Counted from the stretch's first letter, positions 48,942 to 63,401 are shown. The stretch: DNA of 64,000 bases from Solenopsis invicta (GCF_016802725.1 NC_052666.1:23031497-23095496); one strand, 5' to 3'. Notes: a model not told the origin generated them from the letters alone. Translations and numbers: made by a program.

Positions 48942-51900
48942 GATAATTTGAATTTATGAGAAACGTATTTACATAATGTCTCGTTTCTACGCATTTGGCC
49001 TCGTGCAAAACCGCACTGTTGAATTCGTTACGTTTACAGGAGGGTTTGTCGGGGATGGATATGCTGCAACGTATAGAATGCGGGAGCTTTAATTAAATTT
49101 GATAATGGAAAAGTTTATTGAGTCGCAGCAAAACTGGTAAGAGAGGGAAGAGAGAGGGGAAAAGATACGCTAATTGGCCGACAGTTTTGCGTCCAGCTAG
49201 CACGCAGTGTGTCATAACAAAAAGCGCTACCATCCACCCCTTTATATCTCAAAACGTTGCGCGCACGTTCGCCGCTTGGCAAGCGAGAGGTTTGATTTTA
49301 ATTAAATCATAATGTAGTTTTGCTGGGTGCATAGCTCTGTACACGGCTGCGACTCCCAGGGCCCAACCTCTCCATCGCACCCGCGTCTAAAGCGCGCTGC
49401 GAAAGCACGTCGTTATCTCAGTTTAGTTCCGGCGTGCTGTTTTCGGAGAAGCGCTGAAACAACGAGGCGCATCGCGATAATGACCGAGGTACTCGAGGTA
49501 CCATTCGCCACATCTAATTCTCTTAATAAACAAATCTTTATTACTCATCCGTACGATGAAAAAGATACAATTATGTTACGTAGTCACGAAATAAAAATAA
49601 ACTCTGTTTTTTATTCATTAATGTTTCCTGAGTTCGTCGCGGTGTGTAGCTATCTTATATACATTCCATAATTTCATTTCCTCCTGTGAAGAAATTTGTC
49701 CCATTTTCCTTAGGTAAACGAAAAAGATTTGTAATTAACGTTACTCTAGTAATGAAAAAGTTTTATATGCAATAATTTTTTTTTATTTTTTTCACAGAAA
49801 GGGAATATATAGGTCGGCAAATTATTCAAATACCGCGTGCTTTTTTTTTAAATAAATGACACACTGAAACCGGATCGTGTAATACAGTGACAATTATGAA
49901 AATAAATATTCACATATGACCGTAGCAGAGATTACTTTGGCATGAAAATATTTTCATTTCTCATAATGCGGTTAAATGCATAAATGTATTTTAAGGTAGT
50001 GAATATTAATTAGATTTAACTTCATGTGGAATACATGAGGGTAATATTTCACCATTTCGTTTACCGTGCTTCTTAGGGAGAAACGTCCAACAATGCAGAA
50101 AATGTTCTGCTAAATTTCTATAATCACTGTATCTTCCACTATTTATATGCGTCTTCATTGTCGAAAAACTGAATTTTATTTAATTAAATGTTATAATTAA
50201 GAATATGTATGTATCATCTATTTAAGCGTTGTCAAAAACATAAAAGTTTAGATTATTTTATCATTACGTTTCAGTATCTGTGTAATATTTGAGTACAACT
50301 CTTTTATTGGTTTAAAAGTGTTTTTAATTTAATTATTTTTAATTTAATTTTTGAAATTAGAAAGTAAGGATTTGTGAAATTAAAGTACAAACAAGTATGA
50401 GTCGTGGACGGCGGTATATTTCACAAATTAAACATCTGTACAAAACAATGAACATTTCAGCTCAACTTTGAGCCATCATCAACAAAATTAGTTTGCACAG
50501 GAAAAAACGAATGTATAACAAGCTTAATTTCATGAATATTTTGTCTCACGCTTTGCTAATGAGTTCTAGTTGAAAATTATTCCAAATAGTTCCAAATTGA
50601 TAAAATTTAGATGTCGATCACCAAATTAAATAGAGGTAGCACGGGGCTACAATAAAGAGCTAAATAAATTAAAATTTTTGAGAGATATTATAAAATTCTC
50701 ATGGTAACTCACCTAAAAAATCAGCAGGATGTAAAACGAAAGAAAGTTGTTATTAATTCGAATGTAGTCATAGGAATAAAACAATTAATCCAATTTAATT
50801 GTTTATTTGCTCTTGATTACCGTGTAAAATTGCGTATTATTTATTTACATTGATAAAGAAAAGTAGTATTAGGAATTAAATAAAATTTTTTACACATAGG
50901 AGAGAGTTGTCAAATGTGTGTCATTTATTTTTTATTATAACTTTTTTATTATAACTTTTAGCTGATACTGTATAAATAAAATGCTCTTAATTAAAAAGGA
51001 AATACAGATTTTCCGAAGCCTGCAAAATCTGAATAGGAACTTTTATAAAAGTGTATGCTTATGCAATTCCATTTTATCATCATGTCGTTACTGAACCATA
51101 AAAAATTATAATGTTTATCATGTTTCTTGGCGAGAAATGTTTGCAAAGTCTTCTCCTTCAATTCCTACAACGCACAGTAGGTTTACAGAGCAAACGACCG
51201 GAAAATGCGCCAATGGAAGGGTATTAGTTAACGTTCGAATAGGAAAATAAACTACTGTAAAATCAACCAATACTCATGTTGCCGTTATTACATCAAGTAG
51301 ATATCGTGTTTTCGAGTATACAGCTTAATCTCACTACTGTAAAAACTTTATATATTTTCTTTTGTGCTTCAGGTTGAAGGCAACGCACGCTCGCCGTGCG
51401 GAAATAGTTTTAACAATTGAGATGCAAAGGAAGAGAGTACGAAATACTTTCTTTGTAGAAGGAGCATCGTAGAGTAGCCAACAAACTTCTATGCAAGTTA
51501 CGAAGACTGAAAAGTATATACCTCTATATATATTAAACTACTAAACAGAAACTACTTTTACTCCGAAATTACTTCAAAAATAATGCAAGCAATTTTAAAA
51601 ATTATTCAAAAACGGAAATTTTCGGAAATACAACTGTATATTGTCAGATCGCTTCTATTAACGTCGCTTCGATTTCTCAATCATATTTAATCAAACAGTA
51701 CGGCTGCTGTGCGGCGCAACAATTATGAACCGCGTTAATTTTCGAGCAATATGTCAGCATTATTGATAAAATGATCTGCTTATATAGCAATATTGTATCG
51801 TCATTGGAGATCTTTGTAACAAACAAATAGGTTCAAGTAAAAAGAGACAAAAAGGAAAGAGAGAGAGAGAGAGAGAAAGAAAGTATAAATTTAATATGTT

Positions 51901-52167
51901 ACTGTTGCGATATGACATAATTAATAATGCAATTAATGTATAGAATTGATGTGGTCATGCACGTAAATTAATACATTATTAAGTGTTAATCTGTTATAAT
52001 ATTGACCGATTTTAATATTACATCAATAATTAATTGTTTAGATTGTTGACTCGATGATTTGATGAGTTCAGATTAATAACGCTCTCATCGAGCGAATTGA
52101 ATTGTTAACGAATATTATTCAATGCGTAGTAATACCTGATAACGTTCCATGTTCTCACTTAGCAATA

Positions 52168-52503
52168 CAGGGTGTCTCATTTTAATATACTTATACAATT
52201 TAAAAAGATTATTATTATTTATCTATTTTGCAAAAAAGTTTCAAACATAAAAATTCTTCGATTTTCAATCAATGCTTGACATAAAAATAAAAAGATTAGT
52301 AAAAGTAAGTATTTTTCAAAAGATATTTAATATTTTATTTTAACTACCTCAGAATAATAAAATTTTTATCTTATTTTATCATAAGAAATTGTGAAGAATA
52401 AAAATATGTTTTTTCTTGAATCAAATTGTAAAACACTTTTTTAAAGTATTATTATTATTTTTCGGTTATTTGGTAATATCGTTGAAAATGGAACATCCTG
52501 TAT
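52168..52503. mobile_element. MITE of about 335 bp with ACAGGGTGT-type ends
   Basis: Left end ATACAGGGTGTCTCATTTT and right end, reverse-complemented, ATACAGGATGTTCCATTTT agree at 16 of 19 positions. The interior is AT-rich and non-coding; the plus-strand frame at 52416-52757 runs across the right end and is chance. Confidence 0.75.
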
Positions 52504-55500
52504 ATCTCCAAAGAACATCGATAGACCGCAACAGCCGTTCTGATTTCCGTTGCCGTTGTCAGAATTCCTATTCCGCGGTCACCATACGGTCAATCAGTGG
52601 CTTTGACTCACTTGCGAGCGCGCGAGCGTACAAGCTGAACTTGTTTAAAGACAAAGATTTGCCTTGGTCTGCGTACGTCAGTGAGCAAAGCAAAATATGT
52701 TCGGAATTCTCAGGTTGCCAGAAACATGAACAATTACTAAAGCATTTACGTATATAAACTGTTGCTTTTACTTGTTAAATCCTCTTAACTGTAGTATTGT
52801 AATTAATCTATAGTGTTTAAAATAGATTTTACACTTGCTAAAATAGTAGATTTACTTGGACAAAATATATTTTATTTATATTATAATAATAAATTATACA
52901 TATATTATAATTACATCAACATTATAATATATGTATAAATATTATCTATAATTAAACAAAAATGACGCAGACCACACGAATATCTTATTCAAAGTATTCA
53001 AACTTAAGCCAAATTAGAAATTTATGTAAAATTCTTGTTTAAAAAATTAAAATCTTTTGCTAATAAATGATAAATAAATAATAAATTGAAATTAATTAAA
53101 ATCTACGAATGTTATTGCAGTCAATTGTTCAACAAAAAGTAAATAAAAGGATAAAGTTATCGAATAAATATATTAGGGGATTGCTGATAATTACTCGTTT
53201 ACAATAATATTCTACGTGAATTTAACGAGGCAGTTTCGAATTAAACAGTCATTTAATTGACCATTGCTCAGAGAATTGGTTTTGGAGATAGTTGTATAGC
53301 CGGATGAGCGAGATCTATGAATGAACGGGGTCGGGTCAGTTTTCGGGCGGTATCAGAGAACTGCGGATATCGTAGGACGATGATAGGTAAGCCCGGCAGT
53401 AATGCGTCGCCCCATTTAGATCCGGAAGTGCAATGAGGCGAGAGGCGAGGGGAAACGACAGCCCGATGGCGAACGAGAGGAGGCGGATGGTTGGTGTCGG
53501 CCGTGCAACCGATTTGCCCGGGCGATAGTTTGAGTTTGAGCGAAGCACCGGTGTGTTCCTGGCGATGACCCTGCCGGGCAACTGCGCGCCGCTCTACCTT
53601 GTGAACCCGACAAGGACCACTTATCTCCCGAGGCTAAATCCTAGACCAAGTTTGGTACCGTAGTCAGGATTGGCCTTCCACGACTACGAACTCGAGGCGA
53701 GCCAGCTACTCGCTATTAAGCCGTACTCCATGCAGCCTTGCATCTTTGCAGATCACCATGACCTGGCCGCAAACCGCGAGCTAACTACCCTTCGTAATTG
53801 TTTCCATTCACCCTTTCGCATTGTTTATTGCATAGGCTTGCGATGCTGTAAAGTTTTTTCTCTTCTTGCAATAATGCCATATCGTCTGAATCAAGATTCA
53901 TTCCGCAAAGGAGCGTGAAAGGACCCAGCAACATCAAAGTTATTTCCTGAAATTACAAGTGCGAATGTAAAGAATTACTCTGTAAATAAAATTTTCTTTG
54001 CGTATGACGTTTGCTGAACAAGATTGCCGAGCACCATTTGTCTCGCGAAGCAAAATGAAAATTGGGGCCGCCTACTAACACAGCAAAATGCGTCGGGCAA
54101 TGCGGTAGCCGAATACAAGCCATTAAACCGATCTTGTACCTCTGCATGTTGCAAAATCTCGTTTATCGACCGTTAACGTATACGTGCCCAAAATTGATTT
54201 GATTAATTTGACAAAAACAAAATCTTTCTTCATCGTGTTTTTTTCCGGGAATAGAGATTTTTTCATCCTCCTTACAGAGGAATATAAAACAGATAATTTT
54301 TTATCAGCATCCATTTGATATCTGAGTCTGTTAAATATTTATATCATTTTTCGCTTAAAATCTGTCACAAAAATGAAGGAACGCTGAATTATATTTACTG
54401 TGATTTCCACCTTACAAAATTTTTTGAAATATATTATTCTTTAATTTTTTAAACAGGATGTACCCTTTAAACAAGACCACTTCATGTACTTTATACTCAC
54501 GGTTTCATACGTGTATTCCTGAAACCGGTAAATTATTTAATAGACGAAATATGAGCGAGTAAGATAAAATTATTCGCTACCTCGAGAGATGCAATTAAGC
54601 TCGTAAATACAGAGTCGTTTTACGGGATAATTACCTGCCGATCTTAATTGCAAATTTTGATACTCAATTATTATTCAATTATTCGTCTTTATGTACATTT
54701 CCAAAACGTTTACGTTTTTCTTGAAAATTAATATGTAAACAAAAATCTAGAAATTTCTAGTATAATAAACTTTGTAATAAATATTGCAAAACAATTTCTG
54801 GTCTTTACTTAACATTAATAAAAAGATGTAGAAACGCAAACGTGATAATTATTGTTTTAGTCGTGATGTTTATAGTTGTAAATAATTTTTAATCTCTGAT
54901 TGAAAGCGTAATTAATTATAAATTTCTTTCTTTCTTTTTTTTTATTTTTTTTCGTTTAAATCAAAAATTAAAAATGATTAATAATTACAAATACCGATCT
55001 AAGTTTGATATAAAATAAGAAAATATGAATACTTTATTTACGAAAAGTGTATTTAATTATGAAAATTGAAATAAAGTTACTCGCATTAAGACGCAAAGAA
55101 AGTTTTGCAAACAGAACATTTTGTTGCAATTTATCCGGTACTTAATAGCTCTGAAGGATTAATAGCACGGAATGCATAAAAGAGTGCTTTCCAAAGAACG
55201 GCTACAAGAAATTTTTTAAATCGTTTAAATATGCATCTTCACGTAAATACGATGCAGTCCGAAATAAAAGCGTTACGTTGAAAACAGATGGAATCACGTC
55301 AATGCAACTACTAATTCAATATTTATAATTAACTGTACTTTATAAAATTCAAAGTAAACTCTTCAACATGCTTGAAAATGACAAGATCAGTTTCATATAC
55401 CTTTAAACGTTGAAATACCTTATTACAACAACAAAAAGGATAAAAATAATGAACAATGTTTTTTTCATGGAATTGTAAATAACGGAATAATTTATGAAAG

Positions 55501-57001
55501 ATTTTTAAGCATGAAGATTAATTACTTAAACAAAATATCGAGGAGTTCAGTCACTTAAGCCTTTATCTCAAGTGTGCATTATGAACCTCGGAAAACAATA
55601 GTTTTCTTAAATTAAAGAATGTTAATTCGCTTTGCGAAAAAATTCTTCCACCGCAAGAAAATATTTCTCTGGAAAATTACAACATTACGTATCTCGCGAC
55701 AAAACTGTATAATCACGTGTAAAAAAAATTAATGTTTCGTATTTTTCAACGCCGCACTTTCTCCAAGAGCAAAGTTTTCGCGCATGGGGGATAAGGAAAC
55801 AAAACATTTTTGCCAATCTAGCGCGCAACCACAAGATATTTTTTTTTTTTTAAACGTAATACTTAATGGTTTTAAATATGTTTAAAACCATTTCCTAGAA
55901 TAATTGGTTATTCTAATATGCTGACAAAGAATGTATAATATTTTGATGACGAATGTACAATCCTTGAAAAGCTATGTTACCAAGACAGATTTAATCGGTG
56001 CGCCAGCGGATTCCATAAAATTAGACGGATTGCCGTAGCTATCAGGCCTTTCGTTATCTTCATACATCCGCGCGTGGATATCGGACATTCATAACTGCGC
56101 GCGATAAATGGATATATCGGCACACATATCGTCATGCTTGGTCAAGCTGGCACGGAGATATATCTGTGTGTATATTGAAACGTTCCATGCGGAACAAAGT
56201 ACTGTAAACTTCGAGTGACTGGATTTTAATTAAATTCATATCGATCGCATTTCAGCTCCCAGTTTACACCTTTTGGTCATTTTTAATATCTCTGTGTGCA
56301 AATTCCAATTTTTAGAAATAAAAATCCCATTTCAGCTTTCCAAGTGGTGTACGGTGTATCTGCTATGTTGTACACCAAAATATGTCAATAGATACATTTG
56401 CAAGTATCGCTCGTAAAACAAGAATCGCATTTTGGTATACGCTGTTTGATCTCGGCAGTGTCTGTCAGTAAAATTCAGTCGTAAATAGGAGGGCTGTAAA
56501 AATAAAAGTACACATTAAAATAGTGTTGATCAGGATTTCTCAAACTTATGAATCACAGCCTATTTTTGTAAGCATCCGCGACCCATCTAGTTATAAAAGA
56601 CATAAAGAAGCAGGAGGACGCGAAATAATCAATTGATTATTTATTTATAGCACTTTATCGCTTCTTTTTTAACGTTTTTAACTATAATTTTCTAAATTTA
56701 TATTTCTTAAAATATGAATTACGAATGTGTGAAAAATATGCTTATTTCTTATTCCTCGTAATAATATTTTTGATATGGCAGCAATTATTTTCGTGTAAAT
56801 TATTTTCGTGTACAAAGAGTTTAATAATCGTGGTTTATTTGTGCGATCACTGAAAATTTGTTCGCAACTCAATAAAAATTGACTTGTGACCTACTATTAT
56901 CCATACTTTGGGAACCCCTGATGCGGATACAAATTTATATTCTTTCACATTTCCCGTGGCATTTATAGCTGCACTAGTATATCACATGATTTTTTATATA
57001 T

Positions 57002-57045
<44 letters not shown>

Positions 57046-57480
57046 AGTGCTTTATGACTGAAGATTGTGGTCTTTATTTAATGCATGCTCGTGCATACTC
57101 CAAGCTGACTATCTTGGCAAAGGTACTCTCGATGGTTTGCTATGGCCTTTTGAGAGATGGTGATTAATTAAGAATCTGATGTTCTGAGTGAATTTCATGT
57201 AAAAACCTGGATTTTGGCCCAGAAAGTAGACGCGCAACTTTTACATTATGCTCATCACAAGAAATATTACAATTGTAATTCTCAAGAATAAATCATAAAG
57301 ATTAATTTACACGATGCTTTTTTATTATCTAGCACGCTAATCTTCTAGCAAACTAGAAAATACAACTATACACATGTAGAAAAGTATGTAGAAATAAATC
57401 ATTTACAATTCTACAAGCCATGTGTATAAAATTACATTTTTTTAGCTGCTAATTTTCCAGTTTGCCAAAAGACTAGCATG
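52504..57480. other. Intergenic region with a GC-rich island at 53.3-53.9 kb
   Basis: The island (53290-53730) is clearly GC-richer than its surroundings and contains a possible splice donor (GTAAGC at 53386) and a 31-codon frame from 53567, but no homology I recognise. It may be a promoter or 5' exon. Two adjacent hairpins lie at 55865-55892 (12-bp perfect arms) and 55897-55914. A (CT)n tract is at 57006-57040. The remainder is AT-rich and shows nothing. Confidence 0.5.
57006..57040. repeat. (CT)n microsatellite
   Basis: About 17 uninterrupted CT units. Confidence 0.95.
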
Positions 57481-57481
57481 C

Positions 57482-57722
57482 TACACAGAAAGAATAACTT
57501 TACTAAAATATTTAAAAATTTAGCTAGATACAGGTCTGAAAATAATTTTGTTTGATCATCAAAATAATTCTACATGGCACTCAAATTAGTTGTTAGAATG
57601 TCAAAATAGTTTTTGCATTCATGCTTGAGAGTCCTACATAATTATTTTTATGATACTACCAAATCTGTATCTAGCTGAACTTTTAAATACTTCAACAAAG
57701 CCATTCTCTTCGTGAAGTGATG
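57482..57722. mobile_element. MITE of about 240 bp
   Basis: Inverted arms of about 80 bp share ACT(A/G)AA(A/G)TATTTAAAA(A/G)TT(T/C)AGCTAGATACAG and then diverge. A partial relative lies at about 31571-31690, with CTAAAATATTTAAAAATT and TCTGAAAATAATTTTG in common. No coding content. Confidence 0.75.
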
Positions 57723-58107
57723 AAAAAAAAAAACATCGTGTAAATTAATTTTAAGCCTCTTTCTAAACATTAAGCCTTCGATCTAAACGTTAAACGCTTT
57801 ACAATTTGCACGAGCGCCACTCGCGAATAGCGAGTTATATACTGACGAGTGCCAAGTACCATACGCGCCAGATTCAATGAACAGGTCCGATTCCAAGGAT
57901 TAGAGATACAAGGCATATTGCATTGTGTATCTCGAGAGTATCTAGTAGCTGGATCGGCTGCAGGCTTACATCATTAGGTACATGTAGCTAGAAATTCTAA
58001 TCCTAACGCGATTCTGTAATGCTATTGATGTAATAATTGCTTTACCAAAAGTCATGTTAATTCGACTATATCAAACCCGAATCTTATTCTCAGATGTTAT
58101 CGAGAGG

Positions 58108-58655
58108 CGAAAGAGAACATTCATGCAAATTCACGTTACAAGAGTAATTCGTAAAATGCGAGAGAAAGGGGCGAAATTGCGTATATATTCCTAGCGATAG
58201 AGCTTCGATTTTCGATCTACAGGTTTTTTTATGTGATTATCGATAAATTACGAAGCGTGATTGTATGGCGAAACGCCACGAAGCGTGTGCAACGTAGAGA
58301 AAGATTTCACTAAATAATTAAAATTCGAATTTTGTATGTAACAACTGCACAAAAATCACGTACTATTCGACAGTTGAATCTTGCTCTCAGATCTCATTCA
58401 AATGCAAGTCTGACGTAAAAAAAAAGTGTACATTTAAATTCACGATACTACGAGAGTAACCGTGAAATACGAGAGAAGGAAGCAAAATAGCACGCATTGC
58501 TGTCGATAGAGCATCGATATTTGATCTGCAAGTTTCTTTTTTACCTCGTCATCGATAAGTTACACCGAGCGTGATTGCGTGGCGAAACAATGCGAAGGAT
58601 GCAATGTAGAGGGAAGAGCTCCGCTAAGTAATTAAAGTCCGGATTTCCCTCACGG
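58108..58655. repeat. Divergent tandem duplication, units of about 270-300 bp
   Basis: Two units, about 58108-58340 and about 58390-58655, share an ordered set of blocks: AATTCACG.TAC, ACGAGAG or CGAGAGAA, CGATAGAGC.TCGAT.TT, GATCT.CA(G/A)GTTT, ATCGATAA.TTAC, GCGTGATTG(T/C).TGGCGAAAC and TAA.TAATTAAA.TC. Identity looks roughly 65-70 percent, so the event is old, yet block order and spacing are kept. No open frame explains it. Confidence 0.65.
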
Positions 58656-61600
58656 GAAATATAGAAGAATGCAGATAAGTGGATTACAGGACGAAAATTT
58701 GTCTGGTTTATTAATTTCTGCGGTTATTATCCGATTGCACTTATCTCGGATTTCTCATTTATTCATCGCTTGGCGACCGGGATAAACAGGAAACCGTACT
58801 TGCGTAAAGATTTACATAATATAGTAATGAAATTTTATCCTCTTGATATGAAGAGATCATGAGAGATGACATAAATACCGTAGATATGATATGAGAGCTT
58901 TGATTTGTCACGACGGTGTAATGAAGCGATATTCATCTGCACTGTTTTAGAACCAGATAATAATGATACTTTGTCACTGTCAACTCGGCCAATTAAGAAG
59001 ATAGAAGGAGACGAGCTGCGCGAATGGGCGGACAAGTGGAGTAAATCTACGATTCGTTTAAGCTGGAAAAGTCTTTTAGACAATTGAATTCATTGTCAGG
59101 ACGCGAGAAAAGGGGAACTAGCCTGCCAGAAAACACGCAGAAAAGTTTTTGCTACCGTTGATACCGGCAATTAGATGATAGTAACTAAAATTACATCGTT
59201 TATGCAAAATGTTAGGGAGACCAAGAATAATGTCGTTTTTATAAATAATACGAACATTGATAGTATTTATAGTTTTCTAAATATATTATTTATTATTAAT
59301 TCAATAATCGCAATAATGTATTTATTTTCTATGAATATGATAGTCGTCTACTTATTAATTAATTTTTGAATTCCTTTCTCGATGAAGCTAATCGACTTTG
59401 ATTCTGCACATGACAATGCATCGATCGTACATAAAGAAACAGACATAATAAAAAATTAAGTATTAAGATGGGAAGTATTACCTCATTTACTGTATTTGCT
59501 CTGTTGGACTCTGTTGTCTCTTATGATCATTGAAACGTTTCTTAGGAGGAAAAAAACAAGAGCTTTGTAAGAAGCAAGTGATCATGTGTAGGTCGTCTTA
59601 TCCACATGTTTTCGAATCAAAGCTGATTAGCTTCTTCGTGAAAAAGATTAAATGGATAATCATCATGAAGATAATAGCGATTTAATAATTAATAAATAAC
59701 AATAATAAGGAATAAAAGCAGCTTGAATTTATTTTTGCTATTGACGTTTTTTTATTTTCATTCATATCAATTATTTGTTTTATTATTAACAATCATACAT
59801 TTATTGTAATAAAATTTATGGTACGATTTAAGAAACTTGACTAGATTTGATAAAAATATCGATTTAATTTTTATAAGAATTGCAAGTATGTGTATACGAT
59901 GAATGTAAAATATTTTACGATAAACGTTCTTTTATGAAAATATAAAAAAATTCAATATAAAACTGCACGATTACGTTATTATCGGCTACATAAATGGAAC
60001 GAAAATTAATATTAGTTGTGTCTGATTTTTTTAATTGTTGTTAGCACAAAAAAGATAATATGTTAAATTGTCTATATTGCTTACTTATTCCCCATTTATT
60101 TCACATTTTTGTCATTACACGTTGCTTATATTAAGTGAAAATATAAAATATTGATAAAATATAGATGTCCATATTCACTAATACTGTTTCACCTATATAC
60201 TGTTTATTTACATATAAAAACGATATTGCTTTCCAATCTATAATACAATTTACAATTGTGACAAGATGAACGGATACACGCGTTCGAGAGTGCATTTTTA
60301 TATCGTAACAATATTTATAGTTACTCCAGTAATATTTTTTGATGAGACATAATCCTATTTAACGCAAAGTTAGATTCAAATAACGTTAAAGTCAGAATCT
60401 CTCAGGAACAATTCTACTACATGCTACTTTCAGGAGTGAGAAGAACTAACGCGTGGAAAATCCACAGCTCGTTTAAGCTCGAACGATACCCGGAAACTTA
60501 ATTTCATTCGTCCGACTCGGAGGGGGAAATTCAAGAGAACGTAGTCGAAATGCGGGGAAAACTCCGAAAGCTTACGACACTCGTGCGATTCGCGGAACAT
60601 TTTTGCGTGACAGTCCATAGCTGTAATTACTTTCGATCCATGTGACTCGTCCCCGCTGCGCCTTTTTCGATTGATCGATAACACATTCGCTGAATTCTTC
60701 GTTTCGCTTCTTGCGACGTAAAAACCCACAATGTTCTTTGCTCCAACACATATAGTTGACTTTTTAAAGCAATTGGAAAATTTCTAGAAGGTGGATATAT
60801 ATATATATATATATATATGAAGTCATCGTTACTTCTCAATTTAATTGCAAACTTGTTCTTTCAGAGAAACGGCATTGCAAGCGATACAGCAATTAAAAAG
60901 AAATTATTGTCCAGGATCATTTTCCCCGCTGCAATTGCGAGGTTGTGGAAAATATAAAAATATAAATGTAATACCTTCTTATTTTAACGCAGTTGTTTAA
61001 TGGTGCCTTCTGCGTCCCATAAAGAGGATGGCGGAAACAATCATGGAAAATCGTTCCAATTTTCCATACCATTTCCAGGCTCTTTTAGTTCTTCGATATA
61101 TATAGAGCACATCAAATTACTTCTTTTTACACGGCAATTTTTCTTGTTGTTTATCGGATATCGTAAATTCATAAATTTCCTAGAAACTGAAAAGGAAACT
61201 GCATGATATGATTACCACCGAACTCGGCCGCCATCGTTGCTAAAAAAATTAAAGACGCGACTCTATCTTTAAGCAATCTAAAAGTTCACACATAATGGAA
61301 TAACCAAAAATATCTAGGAATTATTTTTCACACCTTCGTAGAGTCGTCGAAAATATTTGCGTTCTAAATTTGATACAAAAAAATGTTTAAATTATGACAA
61401 AGGATATTTCACTGCAAATTTAACGCATCAAAAGAGTAGAGACATATGGTAACGCGGAATAAAACCCAAATGCAATATTTCCGCATATAGATTGCCATTC
61501 CCCCGACAAGGCATCGTGTCACACGTCCAACTCCAATTTAGCTCGTTTTTGAATTTAAGTCCGACAGTGACAGTGATTCGTACATCGATAGAGCAGAGAG

Positions 61601-62567
61601 AGAAAAAGAGAGAGAGAGAGAGAGAGAAAGGCTGCTCAATAACGTCAAAAATTAATGTATTCACGATCCTCGTTGAAACGAGTGACTAAAGAAACAAGAG
61701 ATTAAATGTATAAAAAAGCACGATAAAATCCGTGTGTGTTTGTGTGCGTGCATACATGTAGTTTTTAAACTTTTTCACACTTTTGTAGGACATCGTTGTA
61801 TCGAAGGATACAGAGAGAGGCTTTGCCGTCTAACCCACTTTGGCCCGTTCTGCGACCGCGTGAAAACGCGTTCCAATTTCAGTAACGACGATTTACGGCT
61901 GACGTGCCCACCGTGACTATCGTCGAAATTTCGAGCGAGGCTCGCTCGCAAACTTCCTAATCGCGCATCGCCCGGCGGCGGGTCGAACGTCTACACGGAG
62001 AAGAGATCGATGAGCTCACACTTTGTTTTGTAGCGCAGGAATAAGACAGCTGTCTAAACTTTCTTCATAAATTGAGAAAATACGCTCTCGCGCCGGCGCA
62101 GGAATTCAGGACGAATGATAGACGCGTCAGTAACAGACGAACCCGCGCACAGTACCAAGATCCTAATCTCGCAACGCGTAATCTCGTAGTCCGCGTATTC
62201 TTTCTCTATACCACCGCACATTTCCGACTATTCCGACTTGCTCGAAGTAATAAACGTATCTAAGCAATAAACCTCGTGGGGAAAGCGAAATGGGACACAG
62301 GTGCTAAAAACCTTCTTCCCCACAAGCTCCACGATAAAAGCATCGAACCGGTATCGGTCTCGCAGGTCGATCGTTCGTCGAACGGTGGTATCCGCTTTGA
62401 ATGGGTCCCATCAAAGGCGCGATAAAACTGCTTCTCACCTAGGCTTTTGACTTCGAAAAGACACGACACCGATTCGGCGATACCAAACCCCGGATTCGCG
62501 CGGCTGGATCAGAAGTTCGAAAGTGCAGCAAGATGATATTATATAAACGGATGAAAAAGAGAAAGAA

Positions 62568-62572
<5 letters not shown>

Positions 62573-62602
<30 letters not shown>
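62573..62602. repeat. (GA)n microsatellite
   Basis: About 15 GA units in a GC-richer block. Confidence 0.95.
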
Positions 62603-62605
<3 letters not shown>

Positions 62606-63376
62606 GGCCCGGTGCTCTCAAGATCAGCGCTCATCGGAGGAATATGTAGCGCGCGGTATTCGATATTCTTTAGACCCACCCAGCGATCCCCCCATTCAAC
62701 CTATTCTTACAATGTGTATGCTGGATTTAGCTCGTGGAGATAGATATTCCTAACATTCGTTGAAACGGCCGGCTTTACGGCAGCTTTCGCGCTGAAAGCT
62801 CGCTCGCATACGGCCGTACCTTCCACCCTGCCTCCATTCCTAAAGCTTCCCATCTCTTTGGCATCCTCCTCCTCGCCCAAACATTCGTGCCCAGGTATGC
62901 GCACTCTATCTCCTTCATTCCGCGCAAGATCTCCTTCTTCGTCTCTTTACCAAGCCGGCAAAACCGAAGCGTTCCTCGACCAACTGGCTATCGGCCGCCT
63001 TTCTTCTCTTCTTCCTCCCGCCTCTCACCCCCTCCTCCTTCTCATCCCGCTCTTTCTTCTTTCTCTTTTTTCACTTTTCTCGCAGAATTGTCACCAACCC
63101 TTTTTAGTCGTAGCTTTTTATCTTTGCGCGATCTTTTGCACCTTTTCCTTCTTTCTTTTTTGCAGTTTATTACTTCCGCGTCTCTTGGCAACGTGCCGTC
63201 TCATCTAGTCATACTAATCAATAAATAAAGAATCAGAATATAAGAACCAATAAGAGATCGCGCAGACGATCGCGAGAGGAAAGAATGAAAATAATGAATG
63301 TGAACTTGCGTTCTCCATTTAATTGTAAAAAATGAAATATCGATTGGCACGATACGGCACTTCTACGATCGTTCGC

Positions 63377-63401
63377 AAATTGGTCCCTCGCGGACCAATT
63401 T
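63377..63401. repeat. Perfect 10-bp hairpin
   Basis: Arms AAATTGGTCC and GGACCAATTT flank the loop ctcgc. Isolated and short; possibly chance. Confidence 0.7.

Larger units (their letters stand above)
46991..52167. other. Spag17 upstream flank and intergenic region, no supported gene
   Basis: AT-rich to 47.85 kb, then a GC-richer stretch to about 48.3 kb ending in a (CT)n tract, and another at 49.1-49.5 kb. Frames at 47963-48295 (minus) and 49327-49671 (plus) have no motif and no convincing splice context. A compound hairpin lies at 48887-48941. From 49.7 to 52.1 kb it is AT-rich with a (GA)n run at 51857-51877. Confidence 0.5.

Noticed and set aside
62858..63228. Two overlapping plus-strand frames rich in Ser, Leu and Phe
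   Set aside because: Product of a T/C-rich tract read in two frames; no domain or splice evidence.
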